This document shows positions 52,519 through 60,671 of a stretch of 64,000 bases of DNA, one piece after another. The notes below the pieces were generated by a model, which had not been told where the DNA came from, did not search any database, and was given only the letters and a program-made list of their open reading frames with translations. The position numbers were made by a program, and so were the translations under genes. Position 1 is the first letter of the stretch; every line of letters starts with the position of its first letter. This stretch comes from Streptomyces sp. NBC_00223 (GTDB lineage: Bacteria > Actinomycetota > Actinomycetes > Streptomycetales > Streptomycetaceae). Where the stretch lies: NCBI RefSeq assembly GCF_036199905.1, contig NZ_CP108109.1, positions 7,842,001-7,906,000 on the forward strand, written 5' to 3'.

Positions 52519-53160
52519 TCAGGCGGCGCCGGCGCCCTGGGTCACGGCGTGCAGCACCGCGTGGACCTGGGCGTCGTAGAGCCCGGCCGGGTCGATGCCC
52601 GTGGAGGTGAAGTTGCCCTCGATCTCCAGGCTGACCAGGCCGTGCAGCCCGGCCCACAGGGAGGTGGCCCGGAAGGCGACAGCGGGGTCGTCCGCGGGGC
52701 GGCCGAGGACCGCGGCGACGGTGTCGGCGGCGGCGCCCATCGCGGGCTGGGAGGCCGCGACGAGGTCGGGCGCCTGGGGGTCGTAGCCGAACAGCGGGGC
52801 GCGGAAGAGCAGCCGGTAGCGGTGGGGCTGGTCCACGGCCCAGGCGCGGTAGGCGTCCACCAGCGCGGCGAGCCGGTCGGGCGGCTGGAAGGAGGGGACG
52901 GCGACGGCCTTGTGCAGGGCTTCGGCGAGGTCGCGGTAGGCGTCCACGACCAGGGCGGTGAGCAGGGTCTCGCGGTTGGCGAAGTAGCGGTAGAGGGCGG
53001 GCCCCGACATGCCGAGGCTCTTGGCGATGGCGTTGAGGGACAGAGCCTGGGGGCCGCCGTCCGCGAGCTGGCGGAGCGCCAGTTCCTTGCTCTCGTCGCG
53101 GACCTGGCCGCGGAAGCGCGCTCGCGGGCCTGTCTCGGTGTGCGGTGGCTCGTATGCCAC
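52519..53160 (-). CDS. TetR family regulator
   Basis: 213-residue repressor. HTH ~35-60: SLNAIAKSLGMSGPALYRYF, followed by the ANRETLLTALVVDAY helix. The ligand domain resembles the WHG-type TetR C-terminal domain (HRYRLLFRAPLFGYD; ATSLWAGLHGLVSLEIEG). Divergent from the SRPBCC gene, with an AT-rich inverted repeat between, so it probably represses itself and that gene. Confidence 0.9.
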   Translation of the reverse strand: MAYEPPHTETGPRARFRGQVRDESKELALRQLADGGPQALSLNAIAKSLGMSGPALYRYFANRETLLTALVVDAYRDLAEALHKAVAVPSFQPPDRLAALVDAYRAWAVDQPHRYRLLFRAPLFGYDPQAPDLVAASQPAMGAAADTVAAVLGRPADDPAVAFRATSLWAGLHGLVSLEIEGNFTSTGIDPAGLYDAQVHAVLHAVTQGAGAA

Positions 53161-53216
53161 GGTCCGGCTCCTGTCCTGGGAAGTCGCATGCCGTCCGCCG
53201 TGAAATATAGACGGTA

Positions 53217-53242
53217 TCCGTTGAGTGATAGGGTATAACGGA
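53217..53242. promoter_or_regulatory. Inverted repeat between TetR and SRPBCC genes
   Basis: TCCGTT (53217-53222) and AACGGA (53237-53242) are perfect arms 14 bp apart within an AT-rich tract (53200-53260). A second near-match pair, GGTATCC / GGGTATA, overlaps. Candidate TetR operator controlling both divergent genes. Confidence 0.5.
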
Positions 53243-53390
53243 ACTGAGAAGCACTAACAGAAGTGTCACCCTGGAAGCGATCGTGGCGGCGCTCCCGGCC
53301 GCCGGCCGGACCCCGGTACGCGTCGAGGTGACCGGCGTGTCCGCCGCCGTGCGCATCATCAGCCGTTCGGACCATCACCGAGGAGAAGTC

Positions 53391-53870
53391 ATGGGCACCG
53401 GCCCGACCCCCGCCGTCCCCACCTCCGTCGACCCGGCCGCCCCCGTCCTGGTCCGCCACGAGATCGACGTCCGGGCCCCGCTGGAGACGGTCTGGCGGCT
53501 GCACGCCGACGTCACCGGGTGGCCGGCCTGGAACCCCGACATCACCTCCGCGGTCCCCACCGACCCGGAGGCGCCGTTCACCCCCGGCGCCCGCTTCACC
53601 TGGACGAGCTTCGGCTTCACCGTCACCTCGACCGTCCACGACGTCACCGCGCCGGCCCGCGTGCTGTGGGGCGGCACCGCCGACGGCATCAGCGGCGTGC
53701 ACGAATGGCGCCTCACCCGCACCGCGGGAGGTGTCCGTGTCGTCACCGAGGAGTCCTTCGCGGGCGACCCCGTCGAGGCCGACCCGGCCGCCATGCGGCA
53801 GGCCCTCGACGTGTCGCTGACGTCCTGGCTGTCCCACCTGAAGCGGGCCGCCGAATCCGCCGCCGGATGA
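53391..53870 (+). CDS. SRPBCC family protein under likely TetR control
   Basis: 159-residue polyketide-cyclase/START-like protein: VRHEIDVRAPLETVWRLHAD, WPAWNPDITSA, FTWTSFGFTVTSTVHDV, GVHEWRLTRTAGGVRVVTEE, LDVSLTSWLSHLKRAAE. Such proteins bind or modify hydrophobic small molecules; the substrate is unknown. Start ATG 53391 has GAGGAG about 5 nt upstream. Divergent from tetR. Confidence 0.88.
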   Translation: MGTGPTPAVPTSVDPAAPVLVRHEIDVRAPLETVWRLHADVTGWPAWNPDITSAVPTDPEAPFTPGARFTWTSFGFTVTSTVHDVTAPARVLWGGTADGISGVHEWRLTRTAGGVRVVTEESFAGDPVEADPAAMRQALDVSLTSWLSHLKRAAESAAG

Positions 53871-53920
53871 CCGTACGGCCGAGGCCAGGCTCAGCCAGGT
53901 CCGGCCGGGCCCGGCAGCGC

Positions 53921-54994
53921 TCAGCCGGGCTCGGCGGGCGGGTCCGGCGGCGCCAGGAACAGATGCGCCAGATCCTCGGGTACGGGACCGGCCGGCCGGA
54001 ACAGCGGCGCCGACCGGCCGTCCGCCGCCGTGGCGGGCGCGTCGGTCAGCCCCATTCGCGCCCGCAGCCGGCCGTAGAAGTCGGCGGGCTTGAGCCGGAC
54101 CAGCCGCAGCGGCCGGGGCGCGGCGAAGACCCCGATCCAGTCGCCCGGATCGAGGACCCCTCGCAGTTGGCCGTCGACGCTGACCGCCGCCTGGCCGGAG
54201 TGCGGCAGCACGCGCAGCGCGACGGGCTCGTCCGCGTCGGCGACGACCGTGCGGTTGAAGGTCATGTGCGGCGCGACCGGGGTGAAGACCACCGCCCTCA
54301 TCCGCGGCGAGAGCACCGGACCCCCGGCGGCGAAGCTGTACGCGGTCGAACCGGTCGGCGTGGCCACGATCACCCCGTCGGCCGAATAGGACGCCAGCAG
54401 CCGCGCGGCGATGTAGACCCCGACGCTGATCTGCCGGTCGCGGACCAGCTTCTCCAGCACGATGTCGTTGAGCGCCGTGACATCCAGCGCCAGTCCCCAG
54501 TCGTCCCCCTCGGCGGCCTCCGGCCGCACCTGCGGCGGCGGCAGCGCCGGCCCGCGCCCGTACCGCAGCAGTGTGTCCATGCCGCCGGGCATCTCCAGCG
54601 GACGGGAGGCCCGCATGGTGAGCGTCATCCGCTCCTCGCAGGCGGACTCCCCGGCCAGAACGGCGTCCAGCGCCCGCCCGACATCGCCCACGGCGGTCTC
54701 GGTGAGGAAGCCGACACGGCCGACGTCGACCCCCAGCACCTGGATGTCCCGCTTGGCCGCGATCCGCGCGCCGCGCAGGAAGGTGCCGTCGCCGCCGAGC
54801 GTCACGATGAGGTCGAGGCTGCCCGCGGCGCGCATCTCGGCCTGCCCGCTGCGGCGGTTCTCGCGCTCGCCCCACACGTCGATGTCCACGCAGCCGATCG
54901 AGTGCCGCGCACACCAGTCCCGTACGGTCCGCGCGCCCTCGACGGCGGCCGGCCGGCCCTCGTGCACGACGAGCCCCAGGCGGCTGAGCGGCAT
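53921..54994 (-). CDS. nadK: NAD kinase
   Basis: 357-residue ATP-NAD kinase making NADP+. GGDGT at ~67-71 (VTLGGDGTFLRGA), and the second motif ATPTGSTAYSFAAGGP. The C-terminal beta sandwich (VDGQLRGVLDPGDWI) and an extra tail are longer than in the typical ~300-residue enzyme. This looks like the second, diverged NAD kinase paralogue found in Streptomyces rather than the main copy, although only the length and position suggest so. Confidence 0.9.
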   Translation of the reverse strand: MPLSRLGLVVHEGRPAAVEGARTVRDWCARHSIGCVDIDVWGERENRRSGQAEMRAAGSLDLIVTLGGDGTFLRGARIAAKRDIQVLGVDVGRVGFLTETAVGDVGRALDAVLAGESACEERMTLTMRASRPLEMPGGMDTLLRYGRGPALPPPQVRPEAAEGDDWGLALDVTALNDIVLEKLVRDRQISVGVYIAARLLASYSADGVIVATPTGSTAYSFAAGGPVLSPRMRAVVFTPVAPHMTFNRTVVADADEPVALRVLPHSGQAAVSVDGQLRGVLDPGDWIGVFAAPRPLRLVRLKPADFYGRLRARMGLTDAPATAADGRSAPLFRPAGPVPEDLAHLFLAPPDPPAEPG

Positions 54995-55130
54995 GGCGGC
55001 CTCCTGGGACGCGGGGGTCCGTACGCCGGACCGTGACGGTACGGCCGCCGGTGGTTCGCTGACGGGCCGTCACCCCGGCGGCCTGCCCGCAGTCAACACA
55101 CCGCGGTCGGCCCGGTCAAACACCCCGCGC

Positions 55131-55331
55131 CCGCGCGCGGGTCGCCGGCGCGCAACTCGGCACGCCGGCCCGCGGCCTACGCCACCCGCGTCCGCGCGCG
55201 GGTCGCCGGCGCGGGCCCGGCGCGCCGGCCGGTGCCGGCCGTCAGCCTCCCGCGCGGGCCGCGCGGCGCACCGTGCGCCGGGTCAAGCAGACGCGCCCGC
55301 CGTCAGCCCCCGGCGCGGGCCGCGCGGCGCT
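55131..55331. repeat. Direct repeats near the 3' end of the DUF6204 gene
   Basis: CCGCGCGCGGGTCGCCGGCG occurs at about 55131 and 55190. The 3' end of the DUF6204 gene with its stop (55303-55331, GGGCCGCGCGGCGC core) has a near copy at about 55240-55268, so the gene's tail was apparently duplicated just downstream. The region 55037-55302 otherwise has no gene. Confidence 0.55.
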
Positions 55332-55665
55332 GCCGCTTGCCCAGCGGCGCCAGGGACAGGTCCTCGGCCTGCGAGGTGAGGCGCGTGTACGGGTAGCCGC
55401 GCTCCTCCAGCCAGGCCCGCGCGGCCGACTCGGCCCGCTCGGCGGCGGCCACGATGTCCTCCTCGGCCTCACCCGACTCCTGGAAGCGGAAGGTGAAGAA
55501 CGGCCGGGCGGCCAGGTCGTAGCTGAGGTGCCCCTCGGGGGTGAAGGCCGCGTGCAGGACGTCGTGTTGCGGCGCGTCGGCCTCCAGGGCGGCCCGCTGA
55601 TCGGCGGTCAGCGCGCCGAGGTCGAAGGAGCCGCGGACGAGGACACGGAAGGCGCGTGTGGTCAT
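55303..55665 (-). CDS. DUF6204 family protein
   Basis: 120-residue protein with the DUF6204 pattern: FRVLVRGSFDLGALTADQRA, HDVLHAAFTPEGHLSYDLAA, FFTFRFQESGE, and LSLAPLGKRQRR at the end. Uncharacterised, frequent in Streptomyces. ATG 55665 is preceded by TACGAT at 6 nt, with no Shine-Dalgarno, so the mRNA is probably leaderless. Confidence 0.85.
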   Translation of the reverse strand: MTTRAFRVLVRGSFDLGALTADQRAALEADAPQHDVLHAAFTPEGHLSYDLAARPFFTFRFQESGEAEEDIVAAAERAESAARAWLEERGYPYTRLTSQAEDLSLAPLGKRQRRAARAGG

Positions 55666-56295
55666 CCGACGATCGTAGGCAGCGGTGGCACGGGACCGCA
55701 CCGGGATATCGGCCCCGGACCGCCGGCCGCGTGGGCGAACACACCGCCGTGCGGAAAGCCGTTCCGCCGCCGCGGCTCGTGCGGGCCGCGTGCCGATCTC
55801 CGGGACGGCGCCCCCGCCGTAGGGGGTGATCCGCGCCCGCAGCAGGCGGCTGAACGGCCGGCTGCCGACGGTCCGGCGGGCGAACCCGGTACCGGCGTCG
55901 AGGGTTTGTGCCGCGTGCCGATCTCCGGGACGGCGCCCCCGCAGCAGGCGGCTGAACGGCCGGCTGCCGACGGTCCGGCGGGCGAACCCGGGACCGACGT
56001 CGGGCGGGCTTGGGCTCGGGCCCGGGTGTCGTACCCGGAGCGGGGCCGGTCATGGACGCGGTCCTCCTCGTTGGCCGGTGCGGCGGGCGTCGGGAACCGG
56101 CCGGCGGCGTGGCGACCGGGCACGGTGGGGCGGCGGGGCGGCGCCGCGTTGCGGTGACCCGCCCCCAGGGCGGACCGCGCTCCGCCCGGCGGGTGGAATT
56201 CGGGCCCCGCGTGCATGATCACGCGAAACCTGGGCAGGCGGTCTGGGCTGTGGCCGGGTTCTCCGGCCGGGAATCGACGAGAAACGGTGTCCGTG
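55666..56295. other. Non-coding region with local duplication
   Basis: No convincing gene in 630 bases: open frames on both strands are low-complexity (Arg/Pro/Ala-rich) and match no family. The stretch carries the duplicated segments listed at 55785-55991. Confidence 0.6.
55785..55991. repeat. Imperfect tandem duplication (two segments, each twice)
   Basis: Segment A (33 bp, core GTGCCGATCTCCGGGACGGC) is at 55785-55817 and 55910-55942. Segment B (54 bp, core GCAGCAGGCGGCTGAACGGC) is at 55836-55889 and 55938-55991. A and B are separated by 18 bp in the first copy and overlap in the second, so one unit gained or lost about 23 bp. Confidence 0.9.
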
Positions 56296-57114
56296 ATGAC
56301 CGAAGACCAGTCGGCGACCGGGGCGGCACGCACCCTGACCAGGGACGCGGCCCGGGGAGCGCCGTGCTGGGTGAGCCTCACGGCCCGCGATCTGGAGTCG
56401 GCCGAGAAGTTCTACGGCTCGGTCTTCGGCTGGAACTTCCGCTCCACCACGCTCGGCGACAGCTTCGCCGTCGCGCTGAGCGAGGGCAGGCCCGTCGCGG
56501 GGATCAGCGCGGTGGCCACCGACATGCAGATCGCCGTCGCCTGGACCCCGTACTTCGCGGTGCCCCAGGCCGACGAGGCCGCCGCCCGGATCAGGGAGCG
56601 CAGCGCCACCGTCGCCCTGGGACCCGTCGCCTTCGCCTCGGGCCGCGCGGTGGTGGCCGCCGACCGCGACGGGGCCGTGTTCGGGGTGTGGGACGGCCGG
56701 CTGCCCAGCGGCTGGGAGACCCTGCACGACCGGGGCCCGGTCGTACTGCGCCTGCGGACCAGGGACGCCTTCGAGGCGGCCATCTTCTACGGCGGCGTCC
56801 TGGAGTGGGCGGACGGCGACCCCGAGGGCTGCACGGTGTCGTACGAGAACGACGAGGTGGTGGTGCGCAGCCGGGAGAACGTGGTGGCGCGCCTCGGCTC
56901 CGGCGCGGTGGGGGCGGCGCCCAACCCGGTGGTGCGGCCGCACTGGAACGTGCAGTTCGCTGTCCCGCAGGCGCGGCGGTGCGTCGACGCCGCCCGGGCG
57001 GTGGGCGGCACGCTGGTGCACCACGGGACGACCTCGGCGGGAGCCCCGTACGCGGAGCTGCGCGACCCCGACGGCGGGCTGTTCACGGTGCTGGAGCGCT
57101 CGCCCGACGTGTAG
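56296..57114 (+). CDS. VOC family protein, two glyoxalase-like domains
   Basis: 272-residue protein with two vicinal-oxygen-chelate modules. The first (~20-135) starts APCWVSLTARDLESAEKFYG and holds VFGWNFRST; the second (~145-265) has LRTRDAFEAAIFYGGVLEW and ends AELRDPDGGLFTVLE. Candidate metal-binding residues are not conserved at all usual places, so the activity is uncertain (bleomycin-resistance-like or dioxygenase-like). GTG 56287 and 56293 are alternative starts. Confidence 0.85.
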   Translation: MTEDQSATGAARTLTRDAARGAPCWVSLTARDLESAEKFYGSVFGWNFRSTTLGDSFAVALSEGRPVAGISAVATDMQIAVAWTPYFAVPQADEAAARIRERSATVALGPVAFASGRAVVAADRDGAVFGVWDGRLPSGWETLHDRGPVVLRLRTRDAFEAAIFYGGVLEWADGDPEGCTVSYENDEVVVRSRENVVARLGSGAVGAAPNPVVRPHWNVQFAVPQARRCVDAARAVGGTLVHHGTTSAGAPYAELRDPDGGLFTVLERSPDV

Positions 57115-57169
57115 CGCGGGGCGTCGGCGCCGGACCGGACTGTCAGTGGCCCGGTGCATGCTGGCGGAC

Positions 57170-57619
57170 ATGACCACCTGGACTCTGACAGCCGTCGACC
57201 GGGCCCTGCGCGCGGGCTGGGCCGCCGACACCTGCTCGCCCGACGACGTGGCCCGCGCGCCCTGGCACCCGGACAACCCCGCCTGGGGGCACTGCGACAT
57301 CACCGCGCTGGTCGTGCACGACATATTCGGCGGCGACCTGGTCGTCGGCGAGGTCCACCACGCGGGCGCGCCGGTCGGCTTCCACTGGTGGAACCGGCTG
57401 GCCTCGGGCGTCGAACTCGACCTGACCCGGGAGCAGTTCCGGCTCGGCCAGAGCGTCGGGGCGGCTCGCGTGGTGCGGCGCCCGCCCGGCCCGCTGCCCC
57501 GGCGCTGGGCGGAGTACGAACTGCTGCGGGCCCGGGTCGCCGCCCGGCTCGGTCCGCTGCCCGAGCCGGGCGGAGGCGTGGGGGAGCGGACGGGCGGGGG
57601 GACGGACGGGCAGGGGTGA
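57170..57619 (+). CDS. YunG-like protein
   Basis: 149-residue protein resembling YunG: AWGHCDITALVVHDIFGGDL, GFHWWNRLASGVELDLTREQF. His/Cys/Asp residues in GHCD and the HWWN segment suggest an NlpC-like or metal site, but function is unknown. Pro/Gly-rich tail. ATG 57158 is an alternative start in frame. Confidence 0.7.
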   Translation: MTTWTLTAVDRALRAGWAADTCSPDDVARAPWHPDNPAWGHCDITALVVHDIFGGDLVVGEVHHAGAPVGFHWWNRLASGVELDLTREQFRLGQSVGAARVVRRPPGPLPRRWAEYELLRARVAARLGPLPEPGGGVGERTGGGTDGQG

Positions 57620-57743
57620 GCCGCCGGCCCCTCGGACCTGTGCCAGGGGCCCTGTTCAGGTCGCCCGTGTGTGTGCTTGTGTGTGCTCGTGTGCGGTCGG
57701 GCCGTCGCCCGGGTCCGCTGTCCCCGGCCGGAGGTGCCGTCTG

Positions 57744-59231
57744 ATGAGTGCCCGTCCACTGCCCGAGAGCACGCCCGCCGCCGAGGGCGTCGACGCCCGC
57801 GGCATCGACGCCTTCCTCGACGCGCTGGAGGCGGCGCCGGACATCGAGCCCCACAGTGTGATGATCGTGCGTCACGGCCGGCTGATCGCCTCCGGCTGGT
57901 GGGCGCCCTACACCCCGGACCGCCTCCACCTGCTGTACTCGCTGAGCAAGAGCTTCACCTCCACCGCGGCCGGATTCGCCGTCGCGGAGGGCCTGTTGGA
58001 CCTGGACGCCCCGGTGGTCTCGTACTTCCCCGAGTTCGAGGCCGAGATCACCGATCCGGGCAGCCGGGCGATGCTCGTACGGCATGTCGCGTCGATGGCC
58101 AGCGGTCATCTCGCCGAGACCCACGACCGGGCGGTCGCCCTGGACCCCGAGGAGCCCGTCCGCGGCTTTCTGCTGCTGCCGCCGGACCGCGCCCCCGGCA
58201 GCGTCTTCGCGTACAACCAGCCCGCGACGTACTCCCTCGCGGCCATCGTGCAGCGGGTCACCGGGCAGACGCTGACGGAGTATCTGCGGCCGCGGCTCTT
58301 CGATCCGCTGGGCATAGGCGAGACGGTCTGGGAGCAGTATCCGGCGGGCCGCGACCTGGGGTTCAGCGGGATGTACGCCGCGACCGACGCCGTCGCCAAG
58401 CTCGGCCTGCTCCATCTGCGAGAGGGGGTCTGGGAGGGGCGGCGGCTGCTTTCGGCCGAGTGGGTGGCCGAGGCGACCCGCGCGCACATCTCGAACGTCA
58501 ACAGCGCCGCGGGGGCGGCCGAGTCGGACGACTGGCAGCAGGGCTACGGGTTCCAGTTCTGGCGGTCCCGGCACGGCTACCGCGGCGACGGCGCCTACGG
58601 ACAGTTCTGCCTGGTGCTCCCCGAGCACGACGCGGTGGTCGCGATCACCGCGTCGGCCCAGGACATGAAGGCCGAACTCGACCTGGTCTGGGAGCACCTG
58701 CTGCCGGCCTTCACCGCCGGGCCGCCGGCCGCGCTCGGGGAAGGCGCCGAGAAGCGGGACGCGGCCCTGCGCGAACGGACCGCCCGGCTGGAACTGCCGC
58801 CGCTGCAAGGCGGTCCGGTCCCGCCCGGTGCCCGCGACGCGTGGGCGGGCGCGCGGTTCGCCCCGGCGGGCGGCCGGTGCGAGGACCAGCCCGACCTCAC
58901 CTCGGTCGCGCTGACGGCGGACGGCGGGGACTGGTTGCTGGAACTGGCCGCGGGCCCGTCCCCGCTGCGCGTACCGTTCAGCGGTTCGGCGCGGGGATGG
59001 ACGCTCGGCGGCGGCGACGACGGGGAGGACGGCGGCGGCGCGGCGCCCGTGGCGGTGAGCGGGGGCTGGACGGACCCGGACACGCTCACGGTCAATGTCA
59101 CCTTCCTGGAGACCCCGCACCGACTGGTCGTCACCTGCGCGCTCGCCGCGCGGACCTTCACCGCGTCCCACTGGCCCGGCGTGCCGCTCTTCGACGGCTC
59201 GCTGAGCGGGCTGCGCGCGCCGCGTCCGTAG
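57744..59231 (+). CDS. Serine hydrolase, beta-lactamase/esterase family
   Basis: 495-residue class C beta-lactamase-like hydrolase. SxxK is S66-L-S-K69 (LLYSLSKSF), YxN is in AYNQPAT, and the third motif region is near HGYRGDGAYGQFC. No signal peptide, so cytoplasmic esterase/amidase more likely than a true lactamase. The C-terminal ~150 residues form a beta-rich domain of unknown use. Start ATG 57744 with GGAGG at 9 nt. A GT-rich tract (57667-57695) lies upstream. Confidence 0.9.
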   Translation: MSARPLPESTPAAEGVDARGIDAFLDALEAAPDIEPHSVMIVRHGRLIASGWWAPYTPDRLHLLYSLSKSFTSTAAGFAVAEGLLDLDAPVVSYFPEFEAEITDPGSRAMLVRHVASMASGHLAETHDRAVALDPEEPVRGFLLLPPDRAPGSVFAYNQPATYSLAAIVQRVTGQTLTEYLRPRLFDPLGIGETVWEQYPAGRDLGFSGMYAATDAVAKLGLLHLREGVWEGRRLLSAEWVAEATRAHISNVNSAAGAAESDDWQQGYGFQFWRSRHGYRGDGAYGQFCLVLPEHDAVVAITASAQDMKAELDLVWEHLLPAFTAGPPAALGEGAEKRDAALRERTARLELPPLQGGPVPPGARDAWAGARFAPAGGRCEDQPDLTSVALTADGGDWLLELAAGPSPLRVPFSGSARGWTLGGGDDGEDGGGAAPVAVSGGWTDPDTLTVNVTFLETPHRLVVTCALAARTFTASHWPGVPLFDGSLSGLRAPRP

Positions 59232-59368
59232 CGGGAGAACGGCTGTGTTCTGGCTTGTTCGAGTCTGTGCGGACGGGGGTGCCTGGACGGTCGGGCGGTG
59301 GCGTCCTAGCGTCGGTGCGGCCTGATCGTCCGGGCCTGCTCGCGCGCACGAAAGCCGAGGACGCACCC

Positions 59369-60598
59369 GTGACCCCTGTTCCACCGCCGCCCGACATCCT
59401 CTCGCCGCAGTTCGAGGCCGACCCGTATCCGGCGTACGCGATTTTGCGCGAGCACTATCCGCTCCACTACGACCGCGGTACGCAGAGCTGGCTGATATCG
59501 CGCTACGAGGACGTGGAACGGGCCTTCCGCGACCCGGTGTTCACGTCCGACAACTACGACTGGCAGCTGGAGCCCGTGCACGGCGGCCGGACGATCGTGC
59601 AGATGAGCGGGCGTGAGCACGCGGTGCGGCGGGCGCTGGTGGCGCCCGCCTTCCGCGGGCGGGAGCTGCGGGAGAAGTTCCTGCCGGTGATCGAGCGCAA
59701 CGCCCGTGAGCTGATCGACGGCTTCCGCGGCGCGTCGCGGGCGGATCTGGTGGACCAGTTCGCGACACGTTTCCCGATCAATGTGATCGTCGACATGCTG
59801 GGTCTCGACCGGGCCGATCACGACCGCTTCCACGGCTGGTACAGCAAGGTGGTGGGATTCCTGGCCAATCTCTCCCGCGACCCCGAGGTCGCCGCCGCCG
59901 GGCTGCGCGCGAGCGAGGAACTGGCGGAATATCTGCTGCCGATCATCCGCGAGCGGCGTGCGGCGCCGGGCGAGGATCTGCTGTCCTCGCTGTGCACCGC
60001 CGAGATCGACGGCACCTCGATGACCGACCAGGACATCAAGTCGTTCGTCAGCCTGCTGCTGTCCGCGGGCGGGGAGACGACGGACAAGGCGATCACCGTC
60101 ATGTTCCGCAATCTGCTGGCCAACCCCGAGCAGATGGCGGCGGTACGGGCGGACCGCACCCTGGTGGCGGCGGCGTTCGCGGAGTCGCTGCGGTTCAGCC
60201 CGCCGTTGCAGATGATCATGCGGCAGCCCGCCGAGGACGTCGAACTGAGCGGCGGCACCGTGCCCGCGGGCGCGACGGTCACCTGTCTGATCGGCGCGGC
60301 CAACCGTGACGAACGGCGCTACGCCCGGCCCGGGGAGTTCGATGTCTTCCGTAAGGACCTGACGACGGCCAACGCGTTCAGCGCCGCCGCCGACCACCTC
60401 GCCTTCGCGCTGGGACGGCACTTCTGCGTCGGCGCGCTGCTGGCCAAGACCGAGGTCGAGGTCGGCGCGAACCAACTGCTGGACGCCTTCGGCCGGATGG
60501 ACTTCGCGGACGGTACGGCGCCGGCGGAGTCGGGGGTCTTCGTCCGGGGCCCGCAGCGGTTCCCGGTGGATCTGACGCCCGCGACGGGCCCCGCGTAA
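59369..60598 (+). CDS. Cytochrome P450
   Basis: 409-residue bacterial class I P450. I-helix LLLSAGGETTDKAI (oxygen-activating A-G-x-E-T), ExxR in ESLR, heme loop FALGRHFCVG with axial Cys ~353. Needs separate ferredoxin partners, not seen here. Start GTG 59369 with GAGG at 9 nt. It could tailor a product of the nonribosomal peptide genes that begin at the right edge, but this is only proximity; the two are convergent and separated by a terminator and an esterase. Confidence 0.93.
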   Translation: MTPVPPPPDILSPQFEADPYPAYAILREHYPLHYDRGTQSWLISRYEDVERAFRDPVFTSDNYDWQLEPVHGGRTIVQMSGREHAVRRALVAPAFRGRELREKFLPVIERNARELIDGFRGASRADLVDQFATRFPINVIVDMLGLDRADHDRFHGWYSKVVGFLANLSRDPEVAAAGLRASEELAEYLLPIIRERRAAPGEDLLSSLCTAEIDGTSMTDQDIKSFVSLLLSAGGETTDKAITVMFRNLLANPEQMAAVRADRTLVAAAFAESLRFSPPLQMIMRQPAEDVELSGGTVPAGATVTCLIGAANRDERRYARPGEFDVFRKDLTTANAFSAAADHLAFALGRHFCVGALLAKTEVEVGANQLLDAFGRMDFADGTAPAESGVFVRGPQRFPVDLTPATGPA

Positions 60599-60603
60599 CG
60601 GGA

Positions 60604-60635
60604 GTGCGGCCCGGCGTGCGGACACCGGGCCGCAC
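60604..60635. terminator. Bidirectional hairpin between P450 and esterase
   Basis: Perfect 11-bp stem GTGCGGCCCGG / CCGGGCCGCAC with a 10-nt loop, directly after the P450 stop and before the convergent esterase stop. Confidence 0.75.
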
Positions 60636-60671
60636 CCGGGCCGGTCGGCGGGCGCGGAGGCCGTCGTACGG

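Noticed and set aside
53921..54994. Diacylglycerol kinase instead of NAD kinase
   Set aside because: GGDGT is shared by both families, but ATPTGSTAYSFAAGGP is specific to NAD kinases.
55666..56295. Possible minus-strand gene through the duplicated stretch
   Set aside because: The long frames are Arg/Pro/Ser/Ala-rich, extend into neighbouring genes and lack a ribosome-binding site or family match.
57667..57695. GT-rich tract upstream of the serine hydrolase
   Set aside because: A short simple-sequence run of TGTG repeats, possibly unstable in copy number, but too short and irregular to claim a function.
57744..59231. Antibiotic-resistance beta-lactamase
   Set aside because: SxxK and YxN are present, but there is no signal peptide and a long extra C-terminal domain; esterase/peptidase-type relatives are commoner.
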